NCBI RefSeq assembly: GCF_002135315.1
Contig: NZ_NEGA01000010.1
Location: 62,001 to 126,000, forward strand
DNA: 64,000 nt
Direction of reading: 5' to 3'
Origin: Acinetobacter sp. ANC 3903
GTDB taxonomy: Bacteria > Pseudomonadota > Gammaproteobacteria > Pseudomonadales > Moraxellaceae
The position numbers were made by a program, and so were the translations under genes. Every line of letters starts with the position of its first letter. Position 1 is the first letter of the stretch. The notes under the pieces were generated by a model. It did not search any database, had not been told where the DNA came from, and saw only the letters and a program-made list of their open reading frames with translations. Shown here one piece after another: positions 1 to 9,192 of this stretch.

Positions 1-1197
1 ATGACCGGTCGCGTTACCGATGCCTATACCAATATTCAAACCGTCAAGCTATTTGCCCATGCTGGCCGTGAAAGCCACTATGCCAAAGAGTCCATGCAAG
101 GCTTCATGGTCACGGTATATAAGCAAATGCGCCTGGGTGTGCAGTATGAAATCAGCATTAATTTGCTCAGTGTGGTTTTATACGTCGGAGTTTTAGGGAC
201 CGCGATTTGGCTCTGGATTAACGGTCAAGCCGAACTCGGGATTATTGCCGCAACTACAGCCATGATCTTAAAACTCAACAGTATTGCCGAATTTATGATG
301 TGGCAGTCATCCGCACTGTTTGAAAATGTCGGAACCATTCAAGATGGCATGAAAACCATGGGGCGTCCGATTCACATTCAGGACAAACCTGATGCGCAAC
401 CCTTGCAGTTACGGCATGGGGAAATCAAATTTGAAGATGTCAGCTTTGCTTATCAGAATAAAAATGTGATTGATCATTTTAATCTGACCATTAAACCGGG
501 TGAAAAAATTGGTATTGTCGGTCGCTCAGGTGCAGGAAAATCGACGCTGATTCAACTGTTATTGCACTTTTATGATATCAACCAAGGTCGTATTTCGATC
601 GATGGTCAAAATATTCGAGATGTGACCCAGGACAGCCTGCGAAAAAGCATTGCTTTTGTGACTCAGGATACCTCTCTGTTACACCGTACCGTGGCTGAAA
701 ACATTAAATATGGTCGCCCCAATGCCACCGATGAAGAGATGTTTGAAGCTGTGCGCAAAGCCAAGGCAGAAGATTTTATTCCACAGCTCACCGACTTGCG
801 CGGAAAATCCGGTTATGAAGCCTATGTCGGTGAACGCGGCGTCAAACTGTCAGGTGGTCAACGCCAGCGTATTGCAATTGCCCGGGTGTTTTTAAAAGAT
901 GCGCCTATCCTGATTTTAGATGAAGCCACCAGTGCCTTAGATTCTGAAGTTGAAGCCGCCATTCAATCCAGTCTGGATGACTTGATGGAAGGTAAAACCG
1001 TGATTGCCATCGCGCACCGATTATCGACCATTGCCCAAATGGATCGTTTGATTGTACTGGATGAAGGCAGCATTGTAGAACAAGGTACGCATGATGAACT
1101 GGTCGCACTGGGCGGTATTTATGCACATTTGTGGCAAAGACAAAGCGGCAGTTTTTTGATAGAACAACAGGCATTGAAGAAAAAGGAATTGCATTAA
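1..1197 (+). CDS. ABC exporter, fused permease/ATPase (5' end outside window)
   Basis: This is the C-terminal part of a fused membrane/ATPase exporter of the MsbA/multidrug type, which moves a lipid or drug-like substrate across the inner membrane. The visible part starts in the transmembrane domain (hydrophobic stretches near residues 52-72 and 80-95). The nucleotide-binding domain follows: Walker A GRSGAGKST at about 174-182, signature LSGGQ at 283-287, Walker B ILILDE at 303-308 and the switch His in AIAHRLS near 339. All catalytic motifs are present. A full exporter has about 580-620 residues, so the ATG at base 1 is probably internal and the gene begins upstream of the window. Its stop overlaps the next ATG (TAATG), so the MaoC gene is likely translationally coupled. 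The substrate cannot be told from sequence. Confidence 0.9.
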   Translation: MTGRVTDAYTNIQTVKLFAHAGRESHYAKESMQGFMVTVYKQMRLGVQYEISINLLSVVLYVGVLGTAIWLWINGQAELGIIAATTAMILKLNSIAEFMMWQSSALFENVGTIQDGMKTMGRPIHIQDKPDAQPLQLRHGEIKFEDVSFAYQNKNVIDHFNLTIKPGEKIGIVGRSGAGKSTLIQLLLHFYDINQGRISIDGQNIRDVTQDSLRKSIAFVTQDTSLLHRTVAENIKYGRPNATDEEMFEAVRKAKAEDFIPQLTDLRGKSGYEAYVGERGVKLSGGQRQRIAIARVFLKDAPILILDEATSALDSEVEAAIQSSLDDLMEGKTVIAIAHRLSTIAQMDRLIVLDEGSIVEQGTHDELVALGGIYAHLWQRQSGSFLIEQQALKKKELH

Positions 1198-1646
1198 TGC
1201 TGTATTTAGAAGATATAAAAGTAGGTGATCGTTTCATTAGCCATGAATATGAAATGACTTTAGAAGAAATTAAACAGTTTGCCCATGCTTATGATCCTCA
1301 AGTTTTTCATACCGATGAAACTCAGGCCAAAGCGCATCCTGTTTTTCAGGGCATTGCTGCCAGCGGCTGGCACACCTGTGCAGTCACCATGCGTTTATGG
1401 ACCGAATGTTTTCCAGTGGCTTATGGCCTGATTGGTTCGGAATCCAGTCTGCGTTGGCCACGCCCGACGCGTCCTGGCGATAAGATTCATGTCGAGGTCG
1501 AAATTGTGGCAATTACGCCATCAAAAAGTAAAACCGACCGCGCTATAGTGAGTTATGTGACCCAGGCATTCAATCAGAATCATGATGTGTTACTTATTTC
1601 CACCACTAAAATTTTGGTCTTCAAAAAAGACTATCAGCCTGACTAA
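1197..1646 (+). CDS. MaoC-family (R)-hydratase / dehydratase
   Basis: A 149-residue single hot-dog-fold protein of the MaoC dehydratase family, which hydrates or dehydrates enoyl/3-hydroxyacyl-CoA thioesters. The family catalytic pattern is visible as Asp33 in AYDPQVFH with His38, followed by the conserved HPVFQGIAASGWHT segment. I chose the ATG at 1197, which overlaps the exporter stop. A longer reading from 1131 would run 66 bases inside the exporter gene and adds residues unlike the family. Length matches single-domain MaoC proteins. No other lipid gene is adjacent apart from the exporter, so its pathway is open; fatty-acid oxidation is the safest guess. Confidence 0.85.
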   Translation: MLYLEDIKVGDRFISHEYEMTLEEIKQFAHAYDPQVFHTDETQAKAHPVFQGIAASGWHTCAVTMRLWTECFPVAYGLIGSESSLRWPRPTRPGDKIHVEVEIVAITPSKSKTDRAIVSYVTQAFNQNHDVLLISTTKILVFKKDYQPD

Positions 1647-1754
1647 TGTGCAGGCTTTAAAAATATTGTCGAACAATTTTAATAGGATAGTCTTCCAATT
1701 CGTGCCAATATGGCAGTTACAAATAGAAAAACGAATGAATGCAATGGATGGCGC

Positions 1755-2783
1755 ATGAAAACGATTTCTCCAAGACAGGATCAAGGAATACCCGGCGTTT
1801 ATGGCCTGCTGCTATTAGATGTGGTCTCCCGCTGGGGCTACACTGCTGAAGCACTATTTACACCTTTTCACTTAAATAGTGAACAATTGGCAGATCCCAA
1901 CTTTCGTATTCCGACTCCAGTTGCCAATGAACTGGTCACACATGCGCTACGTTTAACCGGTGAACCGACCCTGGGTTTCCATTTGGGTACCCAAATGCGT
2001 ATCTCGATTCATGGCTTTATTGGCTATGCCATTATGACGGCGCATGATATTACCGATGCCCTGATCCTGGCCAATCGATTTATTCAGCTACGTCTGCCTT
2101 TTTTACAGCTTTATTTTTCCACTTTTGGTGAAAAGGCCACGCTGCAATTGCAATGTGACTTTGACATTGAACCATTACGCACTGAAATCGCCATCGCCCT
2201 GACCTTTGGTATTATCACCATGGCCAAAGCCCTGACCGGTTGTGAAGACCTGTCTGGGGAAATTGATTTCGATTTTCCAACACCTGCCGGTTTTGAACGC
2301 TATATGGCAAAATTCCCATCGCATCAGTTCCGTTTTGAACAGCCGCACCTGTTAAGCAGTTTTGATAAAAAATATCTGGGTTTAAAGATGGTCAATGCGG
2401 ACCCGATTGCCAGCCAGATTGCGATTAACCAATGTGAATCGGAACTATCTGCACTGGGTGAACGCCGCCGCTTGGCCATGCGGGTACGTGATATTTTAAC
2501 CAAATCGGAGCAGCATTATTTAAGCATCGAAAATGTTGCAGACCGGCTACATATGTCGGATCGCACCTTAAAACGTCAACTGGCAGCTGAAGGCACATCC
2601 TTTTCCACTTTGGTGGATGAAGTACGCTATCGTCATGCCACTTCCCTGTTGTCACGCACCGATTACACTCTGGAGCAGATTGCCGATGAAATTGGCTATA
2701 GCGATGTCGCCAATTTCAGCCGTGCATTTAAACGCTGGAGTGGACGTAGTCCAAGCAATTGGCGTAAAGATCCTTATTTATAA
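1755..2783 (+). CDS. AraC-family transcriptional regulator (arabinose-binding-like N-domain)
   Basis: A 342-residue AraC-type regulator. The N-terminal two thirds resemble the ligand-binding domain of the OruR/ArgR-like AraC subfamily (conserved [17 protein letters not shown] near residues 80-96). The C-terminal 100 residues carry the double helix-turn-helix, including [16 protein letters not shown] and the closing signature [19 protein letters not shown] start at the ATG at 1755. The upstream in-frame ATG at 1710 adds 15 residues with no family resemblance. It follows the MaoC gene in the same direction after 108 bases, and gcvH follows. Its target is unknown. Regulators of this subfamily often control lipid or amino acid catabolic genes. 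Confidence 0.85.
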   Translation: MKTISPRQDQGIPGVYGLLLLDVVSRWGYTAEALFTPFHLNSEQLADPNFRIPTPVANELVTHALRLTGEPTLGFHLGTQMRISIHGFIGYAIMTAHDITDALILANRFIQLRLPFLQLYFSTFGEKATLQLQCDFDIEPLRTEIAIALTFGIITMAKALTGCEDLSGEIDFDFPTPAGFERYMAKFPSHQFRFEQPHLLSSFDKKYLGLKMVNADPIASQIAINQCESELSALGERRRLAMRVRDILTKSEQHYLSIENVADRLHMSDRTLKRQLAAEGTSFSTLVDEVRYRHATSLLSRTDYTLEQIADEIGYSDVANFSRAFKRWSGRSPSNWRKDPYL

Positions 2784-2854
2784 ACTTTTGTTTTTATCAA
2801 AAAACATGTATAAAACATGGCAAAAATGATTTGAATATTTTAAAGGAGTCATCC

Positions 2855-3229
2855 ATGAATCACCCTTCAGAATTAAAGTACGCCACTACTCACGAATGGG
2901 TCAAAGTTGAAGGTGATCTGGTTATTACTGGTATTTCCGACCATGCACAGGATGCTTTAGGCGACTTGGTCTATGTTGAAGCGCCAGAAGTGGGTCAGCA
3001 AATCACTGCCGGTGAACAGGCGGGTGTAGTCGAGTCGGTTAAAACTGCATCTGATATTCATGCTCCTGTTTCAGGTGAAGTGGTTGAAGTGAACTCGGCA
3101 CTTGAAGATGATCCTGATTTTGTCAATGATGACCCTTATGGCAAGGGCTGGATTTATAAAATCAAGCCAAACAATATGGCAGATGTAGAAAAGTTACTTT
3201 CAAGCAGTGAATACGAAGCAGGTTTGTAA
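2855..3229 (+). CDS. gcvH: Glycine cleavage system H protein
   Basis: A 124-residue H protein, the lipoylated carrier that shuttles the aminomethyl group of glycine between the P, T and L proteins in the cytoplasm. The lipoyl-lysine motif [15 protein letters not shown] places the modified lysine at residue 63. The N-terminal [13 protein letters not shown] is typical. The ATG at 2855 has a clear AGGAG ribosome site 7 bases upstream; the in-frame TTG at 2831 lacks one. gcvT and gcvP are not in the window, so gcvH stands apart from its partners here. A strong bidirectional terminator follows. A glycine riboswitch elsewhere in the window (54880-55065) shows that glycine is sensed in this organism. 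Confidence 0.95.
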   Translation: MNHPSELKYATTHEWVKVEGDLVITGISDHAQDALGDLVYVEAPEVGQQITAGEQAGVVESVKTASDIHAPVSGEVVEVNSALEDDPDFVNDDPYGKGWIYKIKPNNMADVEKLLSSSEYEAGL

Positions 3230-3296
3230 GACTGTTTTTCTATAAACTGGTTGTCGACAAACCAGCAGTGACAGACTAATGATTCTAACTATAATT

Positions 3297-3326
3297 AAAA
3301 AAGCATGCTTTTAAACATGCTTTTTT
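3297..3326. terminator. Bidirectional terminator between gcvH and the pilU-like gene
   Basis: An 11-bp perfect inverted repeat, AAAAAAGCATG and CATGCTTTTTT, with an 8-base loop. It gives a U-run on either strand and sits between two convergent stop codons. Confidence 0.9.
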
Positions 3327-3345
3327 AATTCATGACTCAGCAGCC

Positions 3346-4533
3346 TTATTCAGGAGCAGCTCCTTCTGTTTTTTCTTGACTTGCTTCTTGCACCATACTG
3401 AATCCACTCATTTCAGCTGGACTGGCAGTATTTTGCCGGGTACTTTTTAATTTAATCTGCAAACGTAATTCATTCATGGAATCGGCATTACGCAAGGCTT
3501 CCTCATAACTGATCGAACCTTCATTATATAAATCATATAAAGCCTGATCGAAAGTTTGCATGCCCAATTCACGGGATTTTTTCATGATTTCTTTTAATTC
3601 ATGAAACTGACCTTTAAGAATATTATCGCCAATCAATGGAGTATTCAGCAAAATTTCAATGGCTGCACGACGCCCCCGTCCATCCTCGGTACGTACCAAA
3701 CGCTGCGAAATAATAGCTTTCATGTTGGAAGATAAGTCCATCAACAATTGATTACGACGTTCTTCCGGGAAAAAGTTAATGATTCGATCCAGCGCCTGAT
3801 TGGCATTATTGGCATGCAAGGTACCCAAACATAAATGCCCGGTTTCGGCAAAGGCAATGGCATGTTCCATGGTTTCGGTATCACGGATTTCACCAATTAA
3901 AATCACATCTGGTGCCTGACGTAAGGTGTTTTTCAACGCATTGTGCCATGAATGACTATCCACCCCAACTTCACGATGGGTGATCATCGATTTCTTATGC
4001 TTATGTACATATTCAACCGGATCTTCCACCGTAATAATATGCCCGGCAGAATTTTCATTACGATGATCAATCATGGCGGCCAAAGATGTCGATTTACCCG
4101 AGCCGGTAGCACCGACCACAAGTACCAGACCACGTTTTGCCATCATTACATGCTTTAAGGATTCAGGCAGCTTTAACTGGTCAAAATTTGGAATTTCTGC
4201 GGTAATGGTTCGGATCACCATCCCCACCTGTAACTGCTGCTGAAAAACATTGATACGAAAACGCGAAACATTGGGAACGCTAATGGCAAAATTACATTCC
4301 AGCTCAGTTTCAAATTCCTGCCGCTGTTTCTCATTCATTAAACTATAGGCAAACAGCTTGGTCTTGTCGGCAGTCAATGTCTGTTGACCAATAGGTTTCA
4401 TTAAACCCTGATGTTTAATACTCGGTGGAAAATCTGCTGAAATAAATAAATCCGAGCCACCATATTCCACGACCTTGGTCAGCATATGGAACATCATTTT
4501 ACGTGCTTCTTCCAGTAATTCTGTACTATACAT
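3346..4533 (-). CDS. pilU: Type IV pilus retraction ATPase, PilU type
   Basis: A 395-residue hexameric ATPase of the PilT/PilU family, which powers retraction of type IV pili at the inner membrane (twitching, DNA uptake). It has Walker A GATGSGKS at 141-148, the Asp box ITVEDPVEYVHKHK, Walker B VILIGEIRD and the His box TGHLCLGTLHANNANQALDRI. PilU-like traits are ALKNTLRQAPDVILIGE, the C-terminal GMQTFDQALYDLY segment and the absence of the AGLIRD motif of PilT. The ribosome site GGGGAAG precedes the ATG. The usual partner pilT is not adjacent, so this may be a second, unlinked PilU paralogue. The C-terminal 25 residues are low in complexity and family-variable. I am sure of the family and fairly sure of the PilU subtype. 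Confidence 0.88.
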   Translation of the reverse strand: MYSTELLEEARKMMFHMLTKVVEYGGSDLFISADFPPSIKHQGLMKPIGQQTLTADKTKLFAYSLMNEKQRQEFETELECNFAISVPNVSRFRINVFQQQLQVGMVIRTITAEIPNFDQLKLPESLKHVMMAKRGLVLVVGATGSGKSTSLAAMIDHRNENSAGHIITVEDPVEYVHKHKKSMITHREVGVDSHSWHNALKNTLRQAPDVILIGEIRDTETMEHAIAFAETGHLCLGTLHANNANQALDRIINFFPEERRNQLLMDLSSNMKAIISQRLVRTEDGRGRRAAIEILLNTPLIGDNILKGQFHELKEIMKKSRELGMQTFDQALYDLYNEGSISYEEALRNADSMNELRLQIKLKSTRQNTASPAEMSGFSMVQEASQEKTEGAAPE

Positions 4534-4867
4534 ATCTTCCCCGATGAGAATTGTTTCTATGATGCACGCATACTGAAATTGGTTTAATTTATTTAAATGC
4601 TTATCTCAGTCGTGAAGAAACAATTCATGTTTTATTGATTACTATTTTTCCCTATTGTGCATAAACATAGTAAAGTACTCAACTTTGTTATTTTTAACTG
4701 GTTAAAAGTATGAATAAAAATTGTAAACCACATCAATGAATGACTGATTTAAAATTAACCAGATAACACAACTATGTCTTTAAATAGAAAAAAGCCCCTA
4801 AAGTTCAGGGGCTTTATCGTAACGTTATGTATAAATCTTTGATGGTCTATGACTTTTTCTTAGAAAA
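4534..4867. other. Intergenic region between pilU-like and DAHP synthase genes
   Basis: A 334-base A+T-rich gap upstream of the PilU-like gene and downstream of the DAHP synthase gene. I see no coding potential. It holds the terminator at 4787-4816 and an imperfect palindrome TTTAACTGGTTAAA near 4694-4707. A half-site related to it, TTAACCAG, lies near 4755-4762. Confidence 0.5.
4787..4816 (-). terminator. Terminator of the DAHP synthase gene
   Basis: AGCCCCT (4793-4799) pairs with AGGGGCT (4807-4813). On the minus strand this is followed by a U-run, 52 bases past the DAHP synthase stop. Confidence 0.85.
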
Positions 4868-5929
4868 TCAGGCACTACGTTTTAATCGAGATACACGCAG
4901 TGAATCTGCCGCCTCCAGCAAAATTTGCTGGGTTTTGTCCCAACCTAAACAACCATCTGTCACAGATTGGCCATAAGTCATCTCACAAGAAATCTTTTGC
5001 TGGCCATCAACCAGATGACTTTCCAGCATTACCCCACGCACATTGGTTTGCAAGCGTTCTGCCACGATCTGTTGCAGTACTTCAGGTTGCAGCATTGGAT
5101 TTTTCGAGCTGTTGCCATGACTGCAATCAATCACCAGAGCCGGCAATTCAGCCGCATGCTTGGCTTTGATTTTTTCAATTTCTGACAACTGATAGTTCGG
5201 GCCGCTATTTGAGCCACGCAGAATCAGATGCGCTTTCAGATTGCCCTGCGATTCTAAAATACATGGTAATCCCGATTGGCCCAGACCCAGGAATTGATGG
5301 GGATGCGATGCAGATTGAATGGCATCTAGAGCAATTTGAATCGAGCCATCGGTACCATTTTTGAAACCAATGCTGTATGGCATATGGCTTGAAATTTCAC
5401 GGTGAATCTGGGATTCACTGGTACGTGCACCAATAGCACCCCATGCCAGTAAATCGTCGAAATATGCTGTCGCCATTGGGCTTAAAATTTCCGATGCTAT
5501 CGGCAAGCCCATTTCAATAATTTGTAAATATAACTCACGTGATTTTTCCAGGCCCAATTGCATATTGGATGAACCATCCAGATTTGGGTCATAAAGGAAG
5601 CCTTTCCAGCCAATGGTGGTACGTGGTTTTTCAATATAGGCACGCATGACCAGGAAAATTTGATCTGCGATTTGGCTTTGTAATTGTTGTAATTTCTGTG
5701 CATATTCAAGTGCAGCAACGGGATCATGAATCGAACATGGGCCGGTCACGGCCATAAAACGATTGTCTTTGCCTGCCAAGATATTTTCAATGGTTTGACG
5801 CTGATCGGTAATTTGTTGCGCCAGCTTGTTCGATAAAGGCAATTGTGCCTTTAATTGATGAGGCAAAGTTAAAATGGTTTCTTTTGCAGTTGTTTGAGTT
5901 TGTTGTAAAGCAGTATTCAAAGCATTCAT
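4868..5929 (-). CDS. aroG: 3-deoxy-7-phosphoheptulonate (DAHP) synthase, class I, attenuator-controlled copy
   Basis: A 353-residue class I DAHP synthase. It condenses phosphoenolpyruvate and erythrose 4-phosphate in the first step of the shikimate pathway. Family motifs are GPCSIHDP at 63-70, the KPRTTIGWKGFLYDP segment, GARTSESQIHRE, IGFKNGTDG and the metal-binding IDCSHGNSSKNP. Length is typical of the feedback-regulated AroF/AroG/AroH group. A second, 370-residue paralogue lies at 50041-51153, so this genome has at least two isoenzymes. The gene is preceded on its own strand by a leader peptide with Tyr, Tyr, Phe, Trp and Phe codons and by a terminator 180 bases before the start, so it is probably controlled by attenuation. 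A tyrB-like aminotransferase is divergent. Which aromatic amino acid inhibits the enzyme cannot be read here; the symbol is a family label. Confidence 0.92.
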   Translation of the reverse strand: MNALNTALQQTQTTAKETILTLPHQLKAQLPLSNKLAQQITDQRQTIENILAGKDNRFMAVTGPCSIHDPVAALEYAQKLQQLQSQIADQIFLVMRAYIEKPRTTIGWKGFLYDPNLDGSSNMQLGLEKSRELYLQIIEMGLPIASEILSPMATAYFDDLLAWGAIGARTSESQIHREISSHMPYSIGFKNGTDGSIQIALDAIQSASHPHQFLGLGQSGLPCILESQGNLKAHLILRGSNSGPNYQLSEIEKIKAKHAAELPALVIDCSHGNSSKNPMLQPEVLQQIVAERLQTNVRGVMLESHLVDGQQKISCEMTYGQSVTDGCLGWDKTQQILLEAADSLRVSRLKRSA

Positions 5930-6103
5930 TGGTCTTTCCTGGGGACTGTTTTAGTCCAATCTTTTATTTGAGCGTTATGGGTCTAATGGATTGCGTGTGC
6001 AGAGTCATCAATTGACTAAAGTAAGACCAATAAAAGTTGCTAAAGTATGAATAATTTAATGTTTGCATGAGTAAACTCCAAAAAGTGTAAGAAAAATAAG
6101 ATA

Positions 6104-6136
6104 TAAAAAAACCTGATCAGGTTTGCCGATCAGGTT
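6104..6136 (-). terminator. Attenuator terminator in the DAHP synthase leader
   Basis: On the minus strand AACCTGATC (6136-6128) pairs perfectly with GATCAGGTT (6118-6110), and a run of T residues follows (6111-6105). It lies 174 bases before the DAHP synthase start and 47 bases after the leader peptide stop, the expected place for an attenuator. No other gene ends here, so its function is most simply premature termination of the aroG transcript. Confidence 0.8.
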
Positions 6137-6196
6137 ATAAACTGGGTGGGCAACCTTTTCTTGCCCGAACGCGTTCAGGCAATTATCTAAATTGCC
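6120..6196 (-). promoter_or_regulatory. Attenuator RNA with alternative hairpins
   Basis: Read on the minus strand, five complementary segments precede or overlap the terminator: 1 GGCAATT (6196-6190, over the Trp-Gln-Phe codons), 2 AATTGCCTGAA (6184-6174), 3 TTCGGGCAA (6169-6161), 4 GGTTGCCC (6155-6148) and 5 GGCAAACC (6127-6120, inside the terminator). Segments 1:2 and 3:4 can form together with the terminator. Segments 2:3 and 4:5 form a competing set that breaks the terminator. This fits ribosome-stalling attenuation: stalling on the aromatic codons covers segment 1, frees 2 to pair with 3, frees 4 to pair with 5, and lets transcription proceed. The pairings are visible; the mechanism is inference. 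Confidence 0.7.
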
Positions 6197-6239
6197 AAAA
6201 ATAATAAGTTGCGTTTGAGATGACTGGTTGCTTTAACAT
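6183..6239 (-). CDS. Aromatic leader peptide of the DAHP synthase gene
   Basis: An 18-codon open frame, MLKQPVISNATYYFWQFR followed by TAA. Five of the last seven residues are aromatic (Tyr, Tyr, Phe, Trp, then Phe after one Gln), encoded by consecutive TAT TAT TTT TGG. It lies 29 to 36 bases downstream of a good promoter, with a weak GAAG ribosome site 7-8 bases before the ATG, and ends 47 bases before a terminator hairpin. This arrangement is that of an attenuation leader (compare trpL, pheL). Because Tyr, Phe and Trp codons are all present, it could sense general aromatic amino acid starvation through the three charged tRNAs. It was found by reading the minus strand by eye; conservation in relatives is untested. 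Confidence 0.75.
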   Translation of the reverse strand: MLKQPVISNATYYFWQFR

Positions 6240-6274
6240 CTTTATTTCTTCAAAAAAGTATGTGTCTTGAAATT

Positions 6275-6303
6275 AAAATACGCTGTATTGCCTTATTTGA
6301 CAA
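6275..6303 (-). promoter_or_regulatory. Promoter of the leader-DAHP synthase transcript
   Basis: A -35 box TTGTCA (6303-6298) and a -10 box TATTTT (6280-6275) are separated by exactly 17 bases. The transcript would start near 6268, giving about 30 untranslated bases before the leader ATG. A 21-base near-perfect palindrome (6305-6325) lies immediately upstream of the -35 box and may be an operator or UP-like element. Confidence 0.6.
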
Positions 6304-6566
6304 TAGTTTTATTTAAAATAAAACTACATCAATCATTAAACTTTTACTTATCATTTGCGTATAAAAAAGCCAATGAGATAAAATTTAAACTATTTATAAT
6401 CATTTAGATAGCTTACATATTCTTGTTTATATTGAGTTCTACACGTCAGATCTCAACAAAAATTCCAATCACCGATTCCGCTCTACTTTATCGACAGACC
6501 TAGACTGTATTTTTAAAATTATGCTCTGCCCCATTTCCAGGCCTGAATTCAGCCAGACGATTATTT

Positions 6567-6572
6567 TATAAT
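6567..6572 (+). promoter_or_regulatory. Possible -10 box for the aminotransferase gene
   Basis: A consensus TATAAT lies 97 bases before the aminotransferase ATG. The matching -35 (TGAATT, 6544-6549, 17-base spacing) is weak, so activator dependence is possible. No leader peptide or terminator is seen between this box and the gene. Confidence 0.4.
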
Positions 6573-6668
6573 ATGAAAAAAGAAGCCCAGCTATTGCAAT
6601 AAACAGCTAAAATGCCCGTTATACCGAAGGCTTGATTTGTTCTACCCCCTATAACGAAGGATGTATTC

Positions 6669-7874
6669 ATGTTCCAACATGTTGATGCGTATGCAGGTGA
6701 TCCGATTCTTTCTTTGATGGAAGAATTTGCTAAAGATGAACGGACTCAAAAAGTTAATCTAAGCATCGGGCTTTATTATAATGAGGACAATATTGTGCCT
6801 CAACTTGAGGCCATCAAAGCAGCATATAAGAATATTGAAGCGAGCAATGATCAGGTCAAGCTGTATTTGCCGATGGATGGTTTAAAACCTTATAATCAGG
6901 CCACTCAAGCCTTGGTGCTGGGCGAAAACAGTCCAGCACGCCGTGATGGTCGTGCAGTCACCATCCAGACTTTAGGCGGTTCTGGTGCACTGAAAGTGGG
7001 TGCCGATTTTCTGAAAAAATATTTTCCTGAATCTGATGTCTGGGTCAGTCAGCCAACCTGGGAAAACCACATTGCCATCTTTAATGGTGCCGGCATTCAC
7101 TCACATTTTTATCCTTATTTTGATGCTGCAACCAATGGTGTCAATGTACCAGCGATGCTGGAAAAATTAAGTCAGTTACCTGCTAAAAGCATTGTGTTAT
7201 TACACCCTTGTTGCCACAACCCGACGGGTGCTGACCTGACTCCTGCTGAATGGGATCAGGTGATTGCAGTATTGAAAAAGCAGGATCTGATTCCATTCCT
7301 GGATATTGCCTATCAAGGCTTTGGTCAAGGACTAGAAGAAGATGCCTATGCTATTCGCGCACTGGATCAGGCCGGCATGAATTTTATTGTCAGTAATTCA
7401 TTCTCTAAAATTTTCTCGCTCTATGGTGAGCGTGTGGGTGGCTTAACTTTTGTTTGTGATGATTCAGCCACTGCACAAAAAGTATTGGGCCAGCTAAAAG
7501 CCACTGTACGCCGCAACTATTCAAGTCCGGCAACTACCGGAGCATTGTTAGTGAATAATGTCTTGCAAGATGAACAGCTGACGGCATCATGGAAAGCTGA
7601 ACTGCAAGAAATGCGCGAACGCATTATTAAAATGCGTCAAATTTTAAAAGACAAACTCAGCCAAACTTTACCAGAGCGTGACTTTAGTTATCTGGTTAAA
7701 CAGCAAGGCATGTTTAGCTATACCGGTCTAACGGCTGAACAGGTTGATATTCTAAAAGATCAATATGGAATTTATCTGGTGCGTAGTGGACGTATGTGTG
7801 CAGCAGGCTTAAATTTAAGCAATATCGATTATGTGGCTGAATCCATTGCAGCAGTAATCAAGGCTACTGCTTAA
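6669..7874 (+). CDS. tyrB: Aromatic/aspartate aminotransferase (TyrB/AspC type)
   Basis: A 401-residue class I aminotransferase. The pyridoxal-phosphate lysine is Lys247 in [17 protein letters not shown]. Cofactor-contacting residues are visible in HNPTGADL (about 183-190), Asp212 and Tyr215 (LDIAYQG), and the substrate-carboxylate Arg lies in [10 protein letters not shown] near the C-terminus. Length matches the E. coli TyrB/AspC group. It transfers amino groups between glutamate and aromatic keto acids or oxaloacetate. It is divergent from a DAHP synthase gene with an aromatic leader peptide, which favours a role in the last step of Tyr and Phe synthesis. AspC-type specificity cannot be excluded. 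The ribosome site GAAGGA lies 8 bases before the ATG. Confidence 0.88.
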   Translation: MFQHVDAYAGDPILSLMEEFAKDERTQKVNLSIGLYYNEDNIVPQLEAIKAAYKNIEASNDQVKLYLPMDGLKPYNQATQALVLGENSPARRDGRAVTIQTLGGSGALKVGADFLKKYFPESDVWVSQPTWENHIAIFNGAGIHSHFYPYFDAATNGVNVPAMLEKLSQLPAKSIVLLHPCCHNPTGADLTPAEWDQVIAVLKKQDLIPFLDIAYQGFGQGLEEDAYAIRALDQAGMNFIVSNSFSKIFSLYGERVGGLTFVCDDSATAQKVLGQLKATVRRNYSSPATTGALLVNNVLQDEQLTASWKAELQEMRERIIKMRQILKDKLSQTLPERDFSYLVKQQGMFSYTGLTAEQVDILKDQYGIYLVRSGRMCAAGLNLSNIDYVAESIAAVIKATA

Positions 7875-7905
7875 ATTGGACTAATACTTCTATTAGGCTG
7901 ATATA

Positions 7906-7933
7906 AAAAAACGGGCAATCTGCCCGTTTTTTA
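7906..7933. terminator. Bidirectional terminator between tyrB and frmA
   Basis: AAAAAACGGGCA and TGCCCGTTTTTT are arranged around a 3-base loop, between convergent genes. Confidence 0.9.
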
Positions 7934-7955
7934 TTTCGTTTTTATTTGAGAATGT

Positions 7956-9173
<1,218 letters not shown>

Positions 9174-9192
9174 TTATGACTTCATAACAATT

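Noticed and set aside
905..1237. Minus-strand 110-residue frame at the end of the ABC exporter
   Set aside because: Lies over the exporter's ATPase motifs and has no recognisable domain.
6573..6602. Nine-codon frame (ATG AAA AAA GAA ...) before the aminotransferase as a leader peptide
   Set aside because: No aromatic codons, no terminator after it, and no alternate stems. Likely chance.
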